16,829 nt of DNA from CAYLNH01 sp964384625 (GCA_964384625.1 CAYLNH010000154.1:1-16829), one strand, 5' to 3'. Counted from the first letter of the stretch, positions 1 to 6,612 are shown. Numbers and translations are program-made. The notes: generated from the letters alone by a model not told the origin.

Positions 1-150
1 GAGGGCTTCGGTGCGATTAAACCGACACCTCCTGAAGCCGGGACTCATACACGGAGGCGCTTCGCGCCGAACTCAGGAGCGGCGACCAAATGTCCCAAAC
101 ACGTCTTGATTCAGCGCCATTCGGCCCTGCCGTGTTAGCGGCTATAGTTT
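1..150. other. Structured non-coding stretch at left edge
   Basis: No convincing gene is seen. GGCTTC (4-9) can pair with GAAGCC (33-38), with CGGT/ACCG nested inside. A second small hairpin, GGCGC-TTC-GCGCC, lies at 56-68 and is followed closely by CTCAGGAGC, which also follows the GCGCTTCGCGC element of the 55-bp repeats near 5750. The stretch may be the end of a structured RNA or repeat-rich spacer. No known RNA family was recognised. Confidence 0.3.
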
Positions 151-212
151 TTGGGGAAATGCTATAACCCGTCAAGACCGGTGGAGTGTGACCGCTTCAA
201 ACAGATCGACCG

Positions 213-236
213 CGGAGCGGCTGCTCCGTTTCTTTT
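213..236 (+). terminator. Candidate intrinsic terminator, plus strand
   Basis: CGGAGC (213-218), loop GGCT, GCTCCG (223-228) is followed by TTTCTTTT. This is a 6-bp GC-rich stem with a T-rich tail, so it would end a plus-strand transcript entering from left of the window. No matching gene is visible inside the window, so the assignment is tentative. Confidence 0.4.
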
Positions 237-279
237 GCTTGGGCTTGCGGCTTGCCGGCGGAAGCCATGGCGGGCGACG

Positions 280-370
280 GTAAGTTCATTGTGCTTCACA
301 CTCATCGAACTTCTGGTGGCCCGCGAGCCGAAGTTACCCGCCAGGGGACGGAGGCCGATTCGAATACGCT
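280..370 (+). pseudogene. Stranded pseudopilin N-terminal fragment
   Basis: In the plus frame this reads SSLCFTLIELLVA followed by REPKLPARGRRPIRIR and then unrelated residues. FTLIELLVA is the prepilin-peptidase recognition sequence and the start of the pseudopilin helix, but the rest of the roughly 20-residue hydrophobic helix and the whole globular part are missing. The open frame around it (151-474) has no other pilin features and overlaps a minus-strand ORF. It is best read as a remnant or a partial copy of a pilin 5-prime end. The full-length gene at 4295-5092 shows what an intact one looks like. Confidence 0.4.
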
Positions 371-517
371 CTAACGCAGCAATTGCAGCCAGTTTCGGTG
401 ACGCAGCAGACACTCATGAATTGTGTGAGCCAACTCCCTCATGGTCCGGCGGATCCGGATATGCTTGCCGTTGAGCTGGTAACCTTGCGGTTTCAGAGGC
501 TGACGCTCGCGGCTCAT
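371..517 (-). CDS. Small basic protein coupled to the nucleoside transporter gene
   Basis: This is a 48-residue ORF whose ATG (515-517) overlaps the TGA of the transporter gene (514-516) in an ATGA arrangement, the classic layout for translational coupling. The product is rich in Arg, His and Leu, begins MSRERQPLKPQGYQLNG and ends in an amphipathic, probably helical segment (HTIHECLLRHRNWLQLLR). No Cys pairs, membrane segment or known family is apparent. No independent Shine-Dalgarno site is clear, which fits reinitiation from the upstream gene. The function is unknown, and it could be a chance ORF because it is short. The exact stop-start overlap and lack of frame breaks are the main support. 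Confidence 0.45.
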   Translation of the reverse strand: MSRERQPLKPQGYQLNGKHIRIRRTMRELAHTIHECLLRHRNWLQLLR

Positions 518-1791
518 TGGGCCAGGCCGAGGATACTTTCCTGTCCCAGATAGAAGGTGCCGGCGATGCAGGCTGTCATGAGGCAGGCCAGGGTAGCGGC
601 CAACAGCGCGCGGAATCCGACACTGGCGATATCCGCGCGTCGTTCCGGCACGAGTGCGGTCAGGCCGCCGACGAAGATGCCCATCGACGCGACATGGGCG
701 AAACCGCAGAGCGCGTAGGTCGTGATGACCACCGATCGCGGGTGGGCAATTGCGCCTTTCTGCACAGCGCCGGCGAGGTGCTGATAGGAGGCGACTTCGG
801 TCAGCACCAGGCGTTCGCCGATGATCGCCGAGATGACCGCGGCGTCTTCCAGCGGCACACCGAGAACCACGGTGAACGGATAGAAACACCACCCCAGCAT
901 TTTCTGCAGCGACAGATCCATGCCGAAGCTGGCCCAGCCGAGGACGGCGTTGATCAGGGCAACGAGTCCAAGGACGGCGATGAGCACGGCAACAATACCG
1001 AAGATCATCTTCATGCCGCCCTGGGCGCCGTTGACAATCGCGGCGAACACGTTGTCCTCTTGTTCGTAGTGCGGCTCAATGCTCTGTCCCCTGGTCTTCG
1101 GCTCTTCTGTTTCGGGCAGGAGGACCTTGGCCATGGCCAACGCCGCGGGGGCGGACAGAATGGACGCCGAGATCAGGTGGCCGGCAATCGTCGGGAACTG
1201 CTCTTTCAGGAAGCTGACGTAGAGGAGAAGAACATTGCTGGCAACGGTGGCCATGCCGGCGGCGAGGACGGTGCAGAACTCAGAGTGCGTCATGTCCTTC
1301 AGGTGCGGCCGTACCACCAGGGCCGATTCGATGCCGACAAAGATGTTGCTGGCGGCACACAGTGATTCAGCGCCGGAGATACGCATCAATCGCGTGAATG
1401 CCCGGGCGAAGCCTTTGATTACCAGGGGCATGATGCGGACATGATAGAGAATCGCCATGAGCGCGGAGAAGAAGACGATTGTGGGCAACGCCTGAAACGC
1501 CAGGATAAACCCCAGCGACCCGTCTTCACCCGGCGGGATTGCGAGTGAACCGAAGACAAAGCGGGTGCCGGCGGCGGAGCAGTCCAGGATTTTGACGACG
1601 ATGTCGTTCAGCCACAGGAAGACCGAACGACCGCCGGGCACGACGAAGATGAACAGACCGAACAACAACTGCAGGCCGACGGCCCAACCGACGGCGCGCC
1701 AGTTCATTCGGCCGCGATGACTGGAGCAGAGCCAGGCGAAACCAAGCAGAACGAAGATCCCGAGAAAACTGATGACGTTATAGATGCTCAT
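514..1791 (-). CDS. CNT-family concentrative nucleoside transporter (NupC-like)
   Basis: A 425-residue inner-membrane protein, close to the normal length of bacterial concentrative nucleoside transporters, which import nucleosides with H+ or Na+. It has repeated hydrophobic segments from the N-terminus onward. Family signatures are visible: GAESLCAASNIFVGIESALVVRP around residues 140-162 (the substrate-site E-S-containing loop and the VRP motif), SAPAALAMAKVLLPETEEP in the middle, GVPLEDAAV, and ITTYALCGFAHVASMGI near the C-terminus, where the family has a similar cation/nucleoside-site motif. The substrate range cannot be read from sequence. The ATG at 1791 is chosen because the first membrane segment follows at once; only a weak purine-rich site precedes it. 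A TATATT box lies about 30 bases upstream. It is followed by a 4-base overlap with the 48-residue ORF. Confidence 0.9.
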   Translation of the reverse strand: MSIYNVISFLGIFVLLGFAWLCSSHRGRMNWRAVGWAVGLQLLFGLFIFVVPGGRSVFLWLNDIVVKILDCSAAGTRFVFGSLAIPPGEDGSLGFILAFQALPTIVFFSALMAILYHVRIMPLVIKGFARAFTRLMRISGAESLCAASNIFVGIESALVVRPHLKDMTHSEFCTVLAAGMATVASNVLLLYVSFLKEQFPTIAGHLISASILSAPAALAMAKVLLPETEEPKTRGQSIEPHYEQEDNVFAAIVNGAQGGMKMIFGIVAVLIAVLGLVALINAVLGWASFGMDLSLQKMLGWCFYPFTVVLGVPLEDAAVISAIIGERLVLTEVASYQHLAGAVQKGAIAHPRSVVITTYALCGFAHVASMGIFVGGLTALVPERRADIASVGFRALLAATLACLMTACIAGTFYLGQESILGLAQ

Positions 1792-2019
1792 ATCTGCTTA
1801 CCCACGTTTGGAAACGAGCAATATAGGCGGGGAAAACGGAGATGCGAGGGACCAGCGGGATCGCGGCAGCGCCTCGAATCCGGGCGAGTACCATTCGGCG
1901 ATGCCAAGGGATGTAGCGGACGGTTTACGAGGTGTGGGATGCTCCCGGCAACGCGAATACTCAAAACAGATGCACCCGACAGAAGTCCTGCGGACCGTCT
2001 CAGACAGTCTGCTTCCGAG

Positions 2020-2045
2020 CGTGGCCGCGGTCGTCTCGACCGCGC
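2020..2045 (-). repeat. Isolated copy of the 26-bp palindromic core
   Basis: On the minus strand this is identical to the core of the tandem repeats at 5659-5852, including the CGCGGTCG-AGA-CGACCGCG hairpin and the trailing GCCACG. It lies more than 3.5 kb from the cluster and in opposite orientation, as expected for a dispersed REP-like element. Confidence 0.8.
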
Positions 2046-2047
2046 AT

Positions 2048-2065
2048 CCCCGACTTCCGTCGGGG
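2048..2065. repeat. Hairpin CCCCGAC-TTCC-GTCGGGG
   Basis: A perfect 7-bp stem with a 4-base loop lies two bases from the isolated 26-bp core. Neither strand has a T-run directly after the stem, so it is more like a second palindromic repeat unit than an intrinsic terminator. It could still stop or protect the 3-prime end of the esterase transcript, which ends 160 bases upstream on the minus strand. Confidence 0.5.
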
Positions 2066-2223
2066 ACATCAAAACAGAGGTCAGACGGATCGGAGCCGTA
2101 TGCAATACGGCGCACCCAGGCTTGGGGGCAGCGATTACTCTGGTTCCGGCAATGCATACGGGCGAGGCAACGTCTGTCGAATCGGAGCCGCTACGCGGGC
2201 CGATCCTACTTTCTCGGACAGGG

Positions 2224-4218
2224 TCACTGACCGTCGGCAACAAGTTTGTCCTTGAGTTCGCGGAATTTCCTGCCGCCGTCGCGGGAGTTGGCGTGGAAGC
2301 CGGTGTTCACGCCGGGCAGAAACCATTTCTGACCGGGCTTCAGCCCCGTCAGGTTGTGATAGATGCCGAGGCCGCCCATGCTGTGGACCGTGAGATCGCC
2401 AACGGTCAAACCGATCGCGGTGGGACACTTGATGCGCACGGCCAGATTGGCCGGGTCGTAGTAGCTCAAGGTTTGCTTCAAGTCGTCCAGCGTCTGCCCG
2501 TCGGGGACTTGTCCGACCGTCGGGCCGAAACTGCCGTACATGGTCGGGTCGACACTGTGATGCAGCATGGCGTTGGACGGCGAGTCGGCGAGACAGAGCG
2601 CGACCTTCGGGTGCAGCGCGGCCGTGGCGACAGCAAGCGCGCCGCCCTGACTGCCGCCGGCGGCGACAATGCGGTCGGGGTCCACCAGATCCTTACGGGT
2701 CAGCAGATAGTCCACCGCGCGCACCATGGTGCAGTACCAGGTCCGGGCGACGTAGTCGTCGCGACTGTCGAGGGGGCCCCACCAGGGCTGGTTGAACGGG
2801 ATGTCCTTCTGATCCGGCTTGAAGCCGCGGATCAACGGATTGAGATTCACGAAGCGCGGGTCCGCTTTGATCTTCGAGCCGTAGACGCCGTCGGCGCCGC
2901 GATTGATGCGCCAGCCTTTGCCGCCGGGGTGGGAGCCGACGATCGCCGGCAGTGGTTTCTTGACGCCCATCGGAACTTTCAGCAGGCACCAGACGCGCTG
3001 TTTCTTCCACGTGTTGAAACTGACCTCGTAGAACTCCCAGTCTTTGGTTTCCGGAAAGACCCGTTTTACTTCCGGCTCCAGCGGGATCTGCTTGAGCTCC
3101 GCCAGCGTGTCGTCCCAGAATGTATTGAAATCCGGCTGCACGCTGTAGACCGGTTTGTAGTTCTTCCAATCGTAGAGCATGCGGTAGCGGTTCATCCACA
3201 GCATCTGGCCGTCTTTCGAGATGATCTGCACGAATACGTCGCTGACGCCGGGCATGGTGAATTTCGGCTTGTACGAGACGGTGTATTTACCTTTCGCGTC
3301 TCGTTGATCGGGCTTCACGTAGATTTCTTCAAGGAGGTGCTGCTTGCCGAGCGCATGCCGCACATCGATCTTCACGCTACCGTCAAAGAGGTCCTCCTTA
3401 AGCCACTGGAACGTTGTGACGATCTCAACATCGGTATCCTTTTCATAAATCGCCCATGGCCCGCCGCACTTCTGCTGATTCGAAGCTTTGACGTTGAGTC
3501 GCGGGAACACCAGGAAGTTTTCGGCACGAGCGACGGGCTCCGCTGTAAAATGGATGGAGTTGGCTGCATGCCCTTTGCACTTGATCAGCACGGCCAGGCG
3601 TTGCCCGCCGTCCGGTGTCGGGACTTTTCCGACGCGGACCTTGTTCTGCGTGCTGATCGCGTAGCCCGACTTGTGGACAATCACGCAACCGGAAGAAGCG
3701 CGCGGCTTGCCGGCGTTGGCGTGGGTGATATTCGTCCGGCAACCGGAACGGCCCTTGAATGGGTCGGCCAGACGCACGACGGAGACATCGTCACTGAGGA
3801 AGATGACCAGGTCGTGGTCTTCCCTTTTGTTGAAGCCGGCGTACAACTCGAACTTGGGCAGCGTCCAGCCGGTGATCAGTTTGGTCAGAAACAGACCGTC
3901 CATCACCTGGCCGTTCTTGCCGAGCAAGGCGTCGTGCGCCAGATTTGAGAGCTGGGTGAACGTTGCAGTGTCGTCTTTGCCATGTCGAAACAGAATCGCG
4001 CCGTGCTTCTTGCCGGCATGCAGGAATTCGGCCTCGCGAATTTTCCAGGACACCCAGCCGCGCGGCAGTTCGGCGCGGGCCGAGAAGTCCTTGCTGCGGT
4101 AGGTCATGACGCCCTTGTCGACGTCCCAGAAATCGGTTACCATCTTTTGTCTTCCTTCCTGCGCCCGGGCCAGAGCGGTCAGGGCCAATCCGAACAAGAG
4201 AATACGCCATGTCAACAT
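2224..4218 (-). CDS. Secreted CE7/AXE1-like acetyl esterase with large N-terminal domain
   Basis: A 664-residue exported alpha/beta-hydrolase. The start is ATG 4218, giving a signal peptide (MLTWRILLFGLALTALARA) and GAGG eight bases upstream; the frame is open further 5-prime but that part overlaps the pilin gene. Residues about 360-664 resemble acetylxylan/cephalosporin-C esterases (AXE1, CE7): DFNTFWDDTLAEL, GSHPGGKGW, and the nucleophile motif GGSQGG with Ser523. Asp608 (VGDLTV) and His642 (GFHANS) sit where the family has the other triad members. CE7 enzymes remove acetyl groups from sugars; the true substrate here is unknown. Residues 21-355 are an additional, mostly beta-looking region I cannot assign, making the protein about twice the usual CE7 length. 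A strong promoter lies directly upstream, so it is not solely dependent on the pilin gene. Confidence 0.8.
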   Translation of the reverse strand: MLTWRILLFGLALTALARAQEGRQKMVTDFWDVDKGVMTYRSKDFSARAELPRGWVSWKIREAEFLHAGKKHGAILFRHGKDDTATFTQLSNLAHDALLGKNGQVMDGLFLTKLITGWTLPKFELYAGFNKREDHDLVIFLSDDVSVVRLADPFKGRSGCRTNITHANAGKPRASSGCVIVHKSGYAISTQNKVRVGKVPTPDGGQRLAVLIKCKGHAANSIHFTAEPVARAENFLVFPRLNVKASNQQKCGGPWAIYEKDTDVEIVTTFQWLKEDLFDGSVKIDVRHALGKQHLLEEIYVKPDQRDAKGKYTVSYKPKFTMPGVSDVFVQIISKDGQMLWMNRYRMLYDWKNYKPVYSVQPDFNTFWDDTLAELKQIPLEPEVKRVFPETKDWEFYEVSFNTWKKQRVWCLLKVPMGVKKPLPAIVGSHPGGKGWRINRGADGVYGSKIKADPRFVNLNPLIRGFKPDQKDIPFNQPWWGPLDSRDDYVARTWYCTMVRAVDYLLTRKDLVDPDRIVAAGGSQGGALAVATAALHPKVALCLADSPSNAMLHHSVDPTMYGSFGPTVGQVPDGQTLDDLKQTLSYYDPANLAVRIKCPTAIGLTVGDLTVHSMGGLGIYHNLTGLKPGQKWFLPGVNTGFHANSRDGGRKFRELKDKLVADGQ

Positions 4219-4257
4219 AGTGATCGCCTCAAGAGTCCTCTGATGAGTTGCGGAAGG

Positions 4258-4286
4258 AGTATAGCGGCGATATTGGCGGGAGTCAA
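4258..4286 (-). promoter_or_regulatory. Sigma70-type promoter of the esterase gene
   Basis: On the minus strand TTGACT (4281-4286), a 17-base spacer and TATACT (4258-4263) form a near-consensus promoter. The predicted start of transcription falls near 4251, about 33 bases before the ATG and just after the pilin stop codon. Confidence 0.75.
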
Positions 4287-4294
4287 CCGGGAGG

Positions 4295-5092
4295 CTAATA
4301 GAAGCAGGCGGAGTACGGCGGGTTGGCGGCGCAGTGACCGCCCTGAACGAAGCCGTCGGTGTACCCGGGGCCATAGGGTTGGTCGATGTGATCCAGGTCG
4401 AAGTTTCCGTTGTCTTTCCATGCCGCATGGCCGTCGCCGAACAACCGGTTGATTCCGGTAATTGCCGGCGGCCCACTGTCGACATCGGGGAAATTGCCCG
4501 CGGTTCTGGGGCCGTACCGGCCGTGATTATAGCCGTAGGTGTGGTCGCAACTGCGCAGCCAGAAGAGGTCTGCCATGAGCACACGATCGGACACGAGTTC
4601 GCGATTGATCAACTCATCGGGCGCTGCGTTCCTCGCCTTTGCCGACCATTTGCCCACCTGCCCAAAATAGCTGTACATCCCCGGGATATGCCCCATACTG
4701 GAGTTCCAGAACGCCGGCACGCGTTCAGCCGCGAGACCGAAGTTACCACTGGGGCAGAAGTAGATGCCGACGCCCTGGTGATTGTCGAGGTCAAACGCGG
4801 CGACGTAGTCGTTCATCTCATACGGATTCCAGAACTGTCCGCGGCTGGCTTGCTGCAATTCCATGATGTTCGGATATCGACCGCCGTACTTTTCCACTGT
4901 CTCCAGGATCTGGCCGCTGTTGTCGTCGGCGTAGTTCATGATACCCATGCCCCATTGCCGCAGGTTGTTCATGCAGACCACGCGGCGGGCCTGTTCTTTG
5001 GTCTGCGCCAGAATCGGCAGGAGCAACGCGACGAGGATGGCGATGATTGCCACGGCGGTCAACAGTTCGATCAGTGTGAATTTCCGACGCAT
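4295..5092 (-). CDS. Type II/IV pseudopilin-like protein with DGH motif
   Basis: A 265-residue protein with the prepilin start MRRKFTLIELLTAVAIIAIL: a short basic leader, the F-T-L-I-E sequence with Glu five residues into the mature form, and a hydrophobic helix to about residue 30. Cleavage would follow Lys4 rather than the usual Gly, a variant I associate with Lentisphaerota. NNLRQWGMGIMNYADDN and the C-terminal RLFGDGHAAWK match the DUF1559-type/H-X9-DG-like pseudopilins expanded in PVC bacteria. It would be processed by a prepilin peptidase and act at the inner membrane or periplasm; a specific role is unknown. The ATG at 5092 is chosen because AGAGGAAAG lies seven bases upstream; the frame remains open to 5233 but lacks such a site. 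It ends 76 bases before the esterase ATG. Confidence 0.85.
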   Translation of the reverse strand: MRRKFTLIELLTAVAIIAILVALLLPILAQTKEQARRVVCMNNLRQWGMGIMNYADDNSGQILETVEKYGGRYPNIMELQQASRGQFWNPYEMNDYVAAFDLDNHQGVGIYFCPSGNFGLAAERVPAFWNSSMGHIPGMYSYFGQVGKWSAKARNAAPDELINRELVSDRVLMADLFWLRSCDHTYGYNHGRYGPRTAGNFPDVDSGPPAITGINRLFGDGHAAWKDNGNFDLDHIDQPYGPGYTDGFVQGGHCAANPPYSACFY

Positions 5093-5423
5093 TATTTCTT
5101 TCCTCTGATTACCCGGTTCTGGTCTCCACAGCAGCCAGCTGGAACAATTCAGAAGCCTTCTACTGTCGGCCGTCGTCGTACACCATCGCAAGCAGTTCCA
5201 GCCGATGCCGCTCTTGAAGTATGTGCATATCACGCTTCACCGTTTCACCGAGACTAGGATATGGAAGGGCTTGGGGCATTGCAAGTTGAACCTGGGGTTG
5301 GCGTCCCGTCGCCGGCTCAGACTGAGGTGCGGGGTCTCACAGATGAGACGAGAAAATCCGGGCATGTCGGACAACAACACCGACGCAGGCGGCCTGCGGC
5401 ACGGCCGAATTCGACATTAGCAT
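5093..5423. other. Spacer between tRNA-His and the pseudopilin gene
   Basis: No convincing gene. On the minus strand TTGCAA and TATCCT with a 17-base spacer around 5256-5283 form a weak promoter candidate for the pilin gene. The right end holds hairpins listed as a possible tRNA-operon terminator. A GTG-started 26-codon frame near 5170-5245 has no ribosome site and is not called. Confidence 0.35.
5371..5398 (-). terminator. Possible terminator of the tRNA Pro-His transcript
   Basis: On the minus strand CGCAGG-CCG-CCTGCG is followed by TCGGTGTTGTTGT, 26 bases beyond the tRNA-His CCA end. The stem is only 6 bp and the tail is interrupted by G, so this is weak. The stem is also of the same short-arm, 3-base-loop type as the repeats nearby. 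Confidence 0.3.
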
Positions 5424-5499
5424 TGGGCGGATCGGAGGGAGTCGAACCCTCGTCTTCCGGGTCACATCCGGAAATCATCGCCGTTAGACCACGATCCGC
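5424..5499 (-). tRNA. tRNA-His (anticodon GTG), CCA encoded
   Basis: The minus strand folds as a cloverleaf. It starts GCGGATCG, has the D-arm GGTCTAACGG, an anticodon stem TCCGG/CCGGA with loop ATGTGAC (anticodon GTG), and the T-arm GAGGGTTCGACTCCCTC. The extra 5-prime G pairs with C73, giving the 8-bp acceptor stem that is the histidine identity feature. CCA follows at 5424-5426. It is the second gene of a transcript starting with tRNA-Pro(CGG). Confidence 0.93.
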
Positions 5500-5576
5500 T
5501 GGTCGGAGTGCCAGGATTCGAACCTGGGACTTCCCGCTTCCGATGCGGGTACCCTGGCCAACTGGGTTACACTCCG
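5500..5576 (-). tRNA. tRNA-Pro (anticodon CGG), CCA encoded
   Basis: Minus-strand cloverleaf: acceptor CGGAGTG/CACTCCG with discriminator A, anticodon stem CCCGC/GCGGG and loop ATCGGAA (anticodon CGG, reading CCG), T-arm CCAGGTTCGAATCCTGG. CCA is encoded at 5500-5502. The base after its CCA is the first base of tRNA-His, so the two genes touch with no spacer. Confidence 0.93.
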
Positions 5577-5580
5577 ATAG

Positions 5581-5620
5581 CAATGCGCAACGCATTGTTG
5601 GCAGGCGTTCCTTTGGAACG
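5581..5620. repeat. Two further mini-palindromes upstream of tRNA-Pro(CGG)
   Basis: CAATGCG-CAA-CGCATTG (5581-5597) and CGTTCC-TTT-GGAACG (5606-5620) are perfect inverted repeats with 3-base loops. They belong in style with the hairpins to the right, but differ in sequence. They occupy the place where a promoter of the tRNA Pro-His transcript might be expected; none is clear. Confidence 0.6.
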
Positions 5621-5636
5621 AAGTTTTGGTTGTAGC

Positions 5637-5949
5637 GTGAGCATCCCTGCTCACATCTGCGCGGTCGAGACGACCGCGGCCACGTTTGTATCGTGAGCAT
5701 CCCTGCTCACGCATCTGCGCGGTCGAGACGACCGCGGCCACGGGTTGCGCTTCGCGCTCAGGAGCAGGATTGCGCGGTCGAGACGACCGCGGCCACGGGT
5801 CGCACTTCGCGCTCAGGAGCAGGATTGCGCGGTCGAGACGACCGCGGCCACGGGTTGCGCTTCGCGCTCAGGAGCAGGATTGCGCGGTCGAGACGACCGC
5901 AGCCACGATTGGGTGCCTGACGGCATTAGTCGTGAGCATCCCTGCTCAC
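5637..5949. repeat. Palindromic repeat cluster with a 55-bp tandem unit
   Basis: Five copies of a 26-bp core start at 5659, 5717, 5772, 5827 and 5882. Each holds the hairpin CGCGGTCG-AGA-CGACCGCG and ends GCCACG; the last copy has one base change in the stem. Copies two to five are spaced exactly 55 bases apart, with GCGCTTCGCGCTCAGGAGCA-type sequence between them. A second palindrome, GTGAGCATCCCTGCTCAC (7-bp arms), occurs three times at 5637-5654, 5693-5710 and 5932-5949, bracketing the array. Some plus frames stay open because the 55-bp unit creates repeating peptides, but they are not coding. REP-like function (RNA ends, nucleoid protein or transposase target) is inference. Confidence 0.88.
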
Positions 5950-6033
5950 AGTACATCTAGAGTTGCCAGATCCCTCCTTGAGAATTGTTTGTTGAGGTGT
6001 TGAGTATTGATCATTCCGGCCACCGGCCGGCTT

Positions 6034-6110
6034 TGGTCCGAGCACCAGGATTCGAACCTGGGACTTTCTGCTCCCAAGGCAGACGCCCTGCCAGACTGGG
6101 CTATGCTCGG
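6034..6110 (-). tRNA. tRNA-Pro (anticodon TGG), CCA encoded
   Basis: Minus-strand cloverleaf: acceptor CCGAGCA/TGCTCGG with discriminator A, anticodon stem TCTGC/GCAGA and loop CTTGGGA (anticodon TGG), T-arm CCAGGTTCGAATCCTGG identical to that of the other proline tRNA, and CCA at 6034-6036. It lies 457 bases upstream of tRNA-Pro(CGG), with the repeat cluster between them, so it may be transcribed separately. Confidence 0.93.
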
Positions 6111-6261
6111 AGCGGATCCACCGGCCAAGGAGACCTGGGGCTCTGCCCCAGCCCCCGCCAGGAGGCGCGCCGCCCCCTCCGCGCTTCGCGCTCAGAATCC
6201 CGGCAAGCTGGGCGTTCGAGGGCTCACCATTCGTTCCCGGCATGTTCGCGCTTCGCGCGTT
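6111..6261. repeat. Spacer with short palindromes
   Basis: CTGGGGC-TCT-GCCCCAG (6135-6151) is a perfect 7-bp-arm palindrome. GCGCTTCGCGCTCAG around 6180-6195 repeats part of the 55-bp unit, and CGCGC-TTC-GCGCG lies at 6247-6259. No gene is apparent. These extend the repeat island beyond the Pro(TGG) tRNA to the terminator at 6262. Confidence 0.6.
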
Positions 6262-6297
6262 TAAAACAAAACCGCCCTCCAGGAAGCCGGAGGGCGG
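6262..6297 (-). terminator. Strong intrinsic terminator
   Basis: On the minus strand CCGCCCTCC, an 8-base loop, GGAGGGCGG and then TTTTGTTTT: a 9-bp GC-rich stem with a T-tract. It would end transcription coming from yicC (stop 6613) or from the small ORF that ends 30 bases upstream. Confidence 0.88.
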
Positions 6298-6327
6298 ATA
6301 TTCGAAACCTGATATGGGGTCAGGTGT

Positions 6328-6417
6328 TTATCCGGGATGCGGGCTGCGAACTGCGCAGACTTCACCCTCCGGCGGGGCCGGGGGATGTGGATGCGCGTTG
6401 TTTACAGCGTTGTTCAT
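6328..6417 (-). CDS. Possible 29-residue small protein
   Basis: An ATG at 6417 is preceded by AAAGGA with seven bases of spacing. The frame reads MNNAVNNAHPHPPAPPEGEV and ends CAVRSPHPG with TAA, followed after 30 bases by the strong terminator. The product is Asn-rich at the N-terminus and Pro/His-rich after, with a single Cys and no hydrophobic segment. No family was recognised. The good ribosome site and terminator support a transcribed, translated unit; the shortness and odd composition argue caution. It may instead be part of a small RNA or the tail of the yicC transcript. The remaining stretch 6418-6612 shows nothing identifiable. Confidence 0.35.
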   Translation of the reverse strand: MNNAVNNAHPHPPAPPEGEVCAVRSPHPG

Positions 6418-6612
6418 CGCGTGTTCCTTTCTGCCGGCGGATACGGCAGCGAGAGATGGTTCTTTCACAAGCAAGGCCACCATCGTGTTTAAGCGGGACA
6501 GATTCCCGGCTTATCGGAGTGGAACGGGATTCGCCGGACAGATTGCCGCGTGACCAGCCGGAAGCGGAAGTCGCGGGGCAGTTCCCGGCGGTGCGGGAAT
6601 GACCGAAAGGGA

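Larger units (their letters stand above)
1792..2223. other. Gene-free spacer carrying palindromic repeats
   Basis: About 430 bases separate the esterase stop from the transporter start. No ORF with a credible start and product is seen on either strand. The stretch contains one inverted copy of the 26-bp palindromic core found five times near 5660-5907, and next to it a 7-bp-stem hairpin. The upstream control region of the transporter gene should lie at its left end. The right part (2066-2223) shows nothing recognisable. Confidence 0.5.

Noticed and set aside
1717..3948. 743-codon plus-strand open frame opposite the esterase
   Set aside because: It lies antisense to a gene with signal peptide, promoter, ribosome site and catalytic motifs. 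Its product has no domain and mirrors the codon bias of the opposite strand in GC-rich DNA.
5093..5233. 47-codon N-terminal extension of the pseudopilin
   Set aside because: The prepilin leader must be short and basic, and a good ribosome site precedes ATG 5092.
5168..5245. 26-codon GTG-started frame (VKRDMHILQERHRLEL...) upstream of the pilin gene
   Set aside because: No ribosome site, no conservation evidence, and too short to call.
5659..5907. CRISPR array
   Set aside because: The repeats are regular, but the intervening sequence is itself repeated rather than unique, and no cas gene is present.
5686..6003. Plus-strand frames with repeated AVETTAAT and RSRRPRPR peptides
   Set aside because: The frames exist only because the 55-bp DNA repeat is read through; the same DNA is a palindrome and there is no start site or non-repetitive coding part.
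5424..6110. tRNA-linked integration site of a mobile element
   Set aside because: No integrase, no duplicated tRNA end, and the DNA between the tRNAs is repeat rather than cargo genes.
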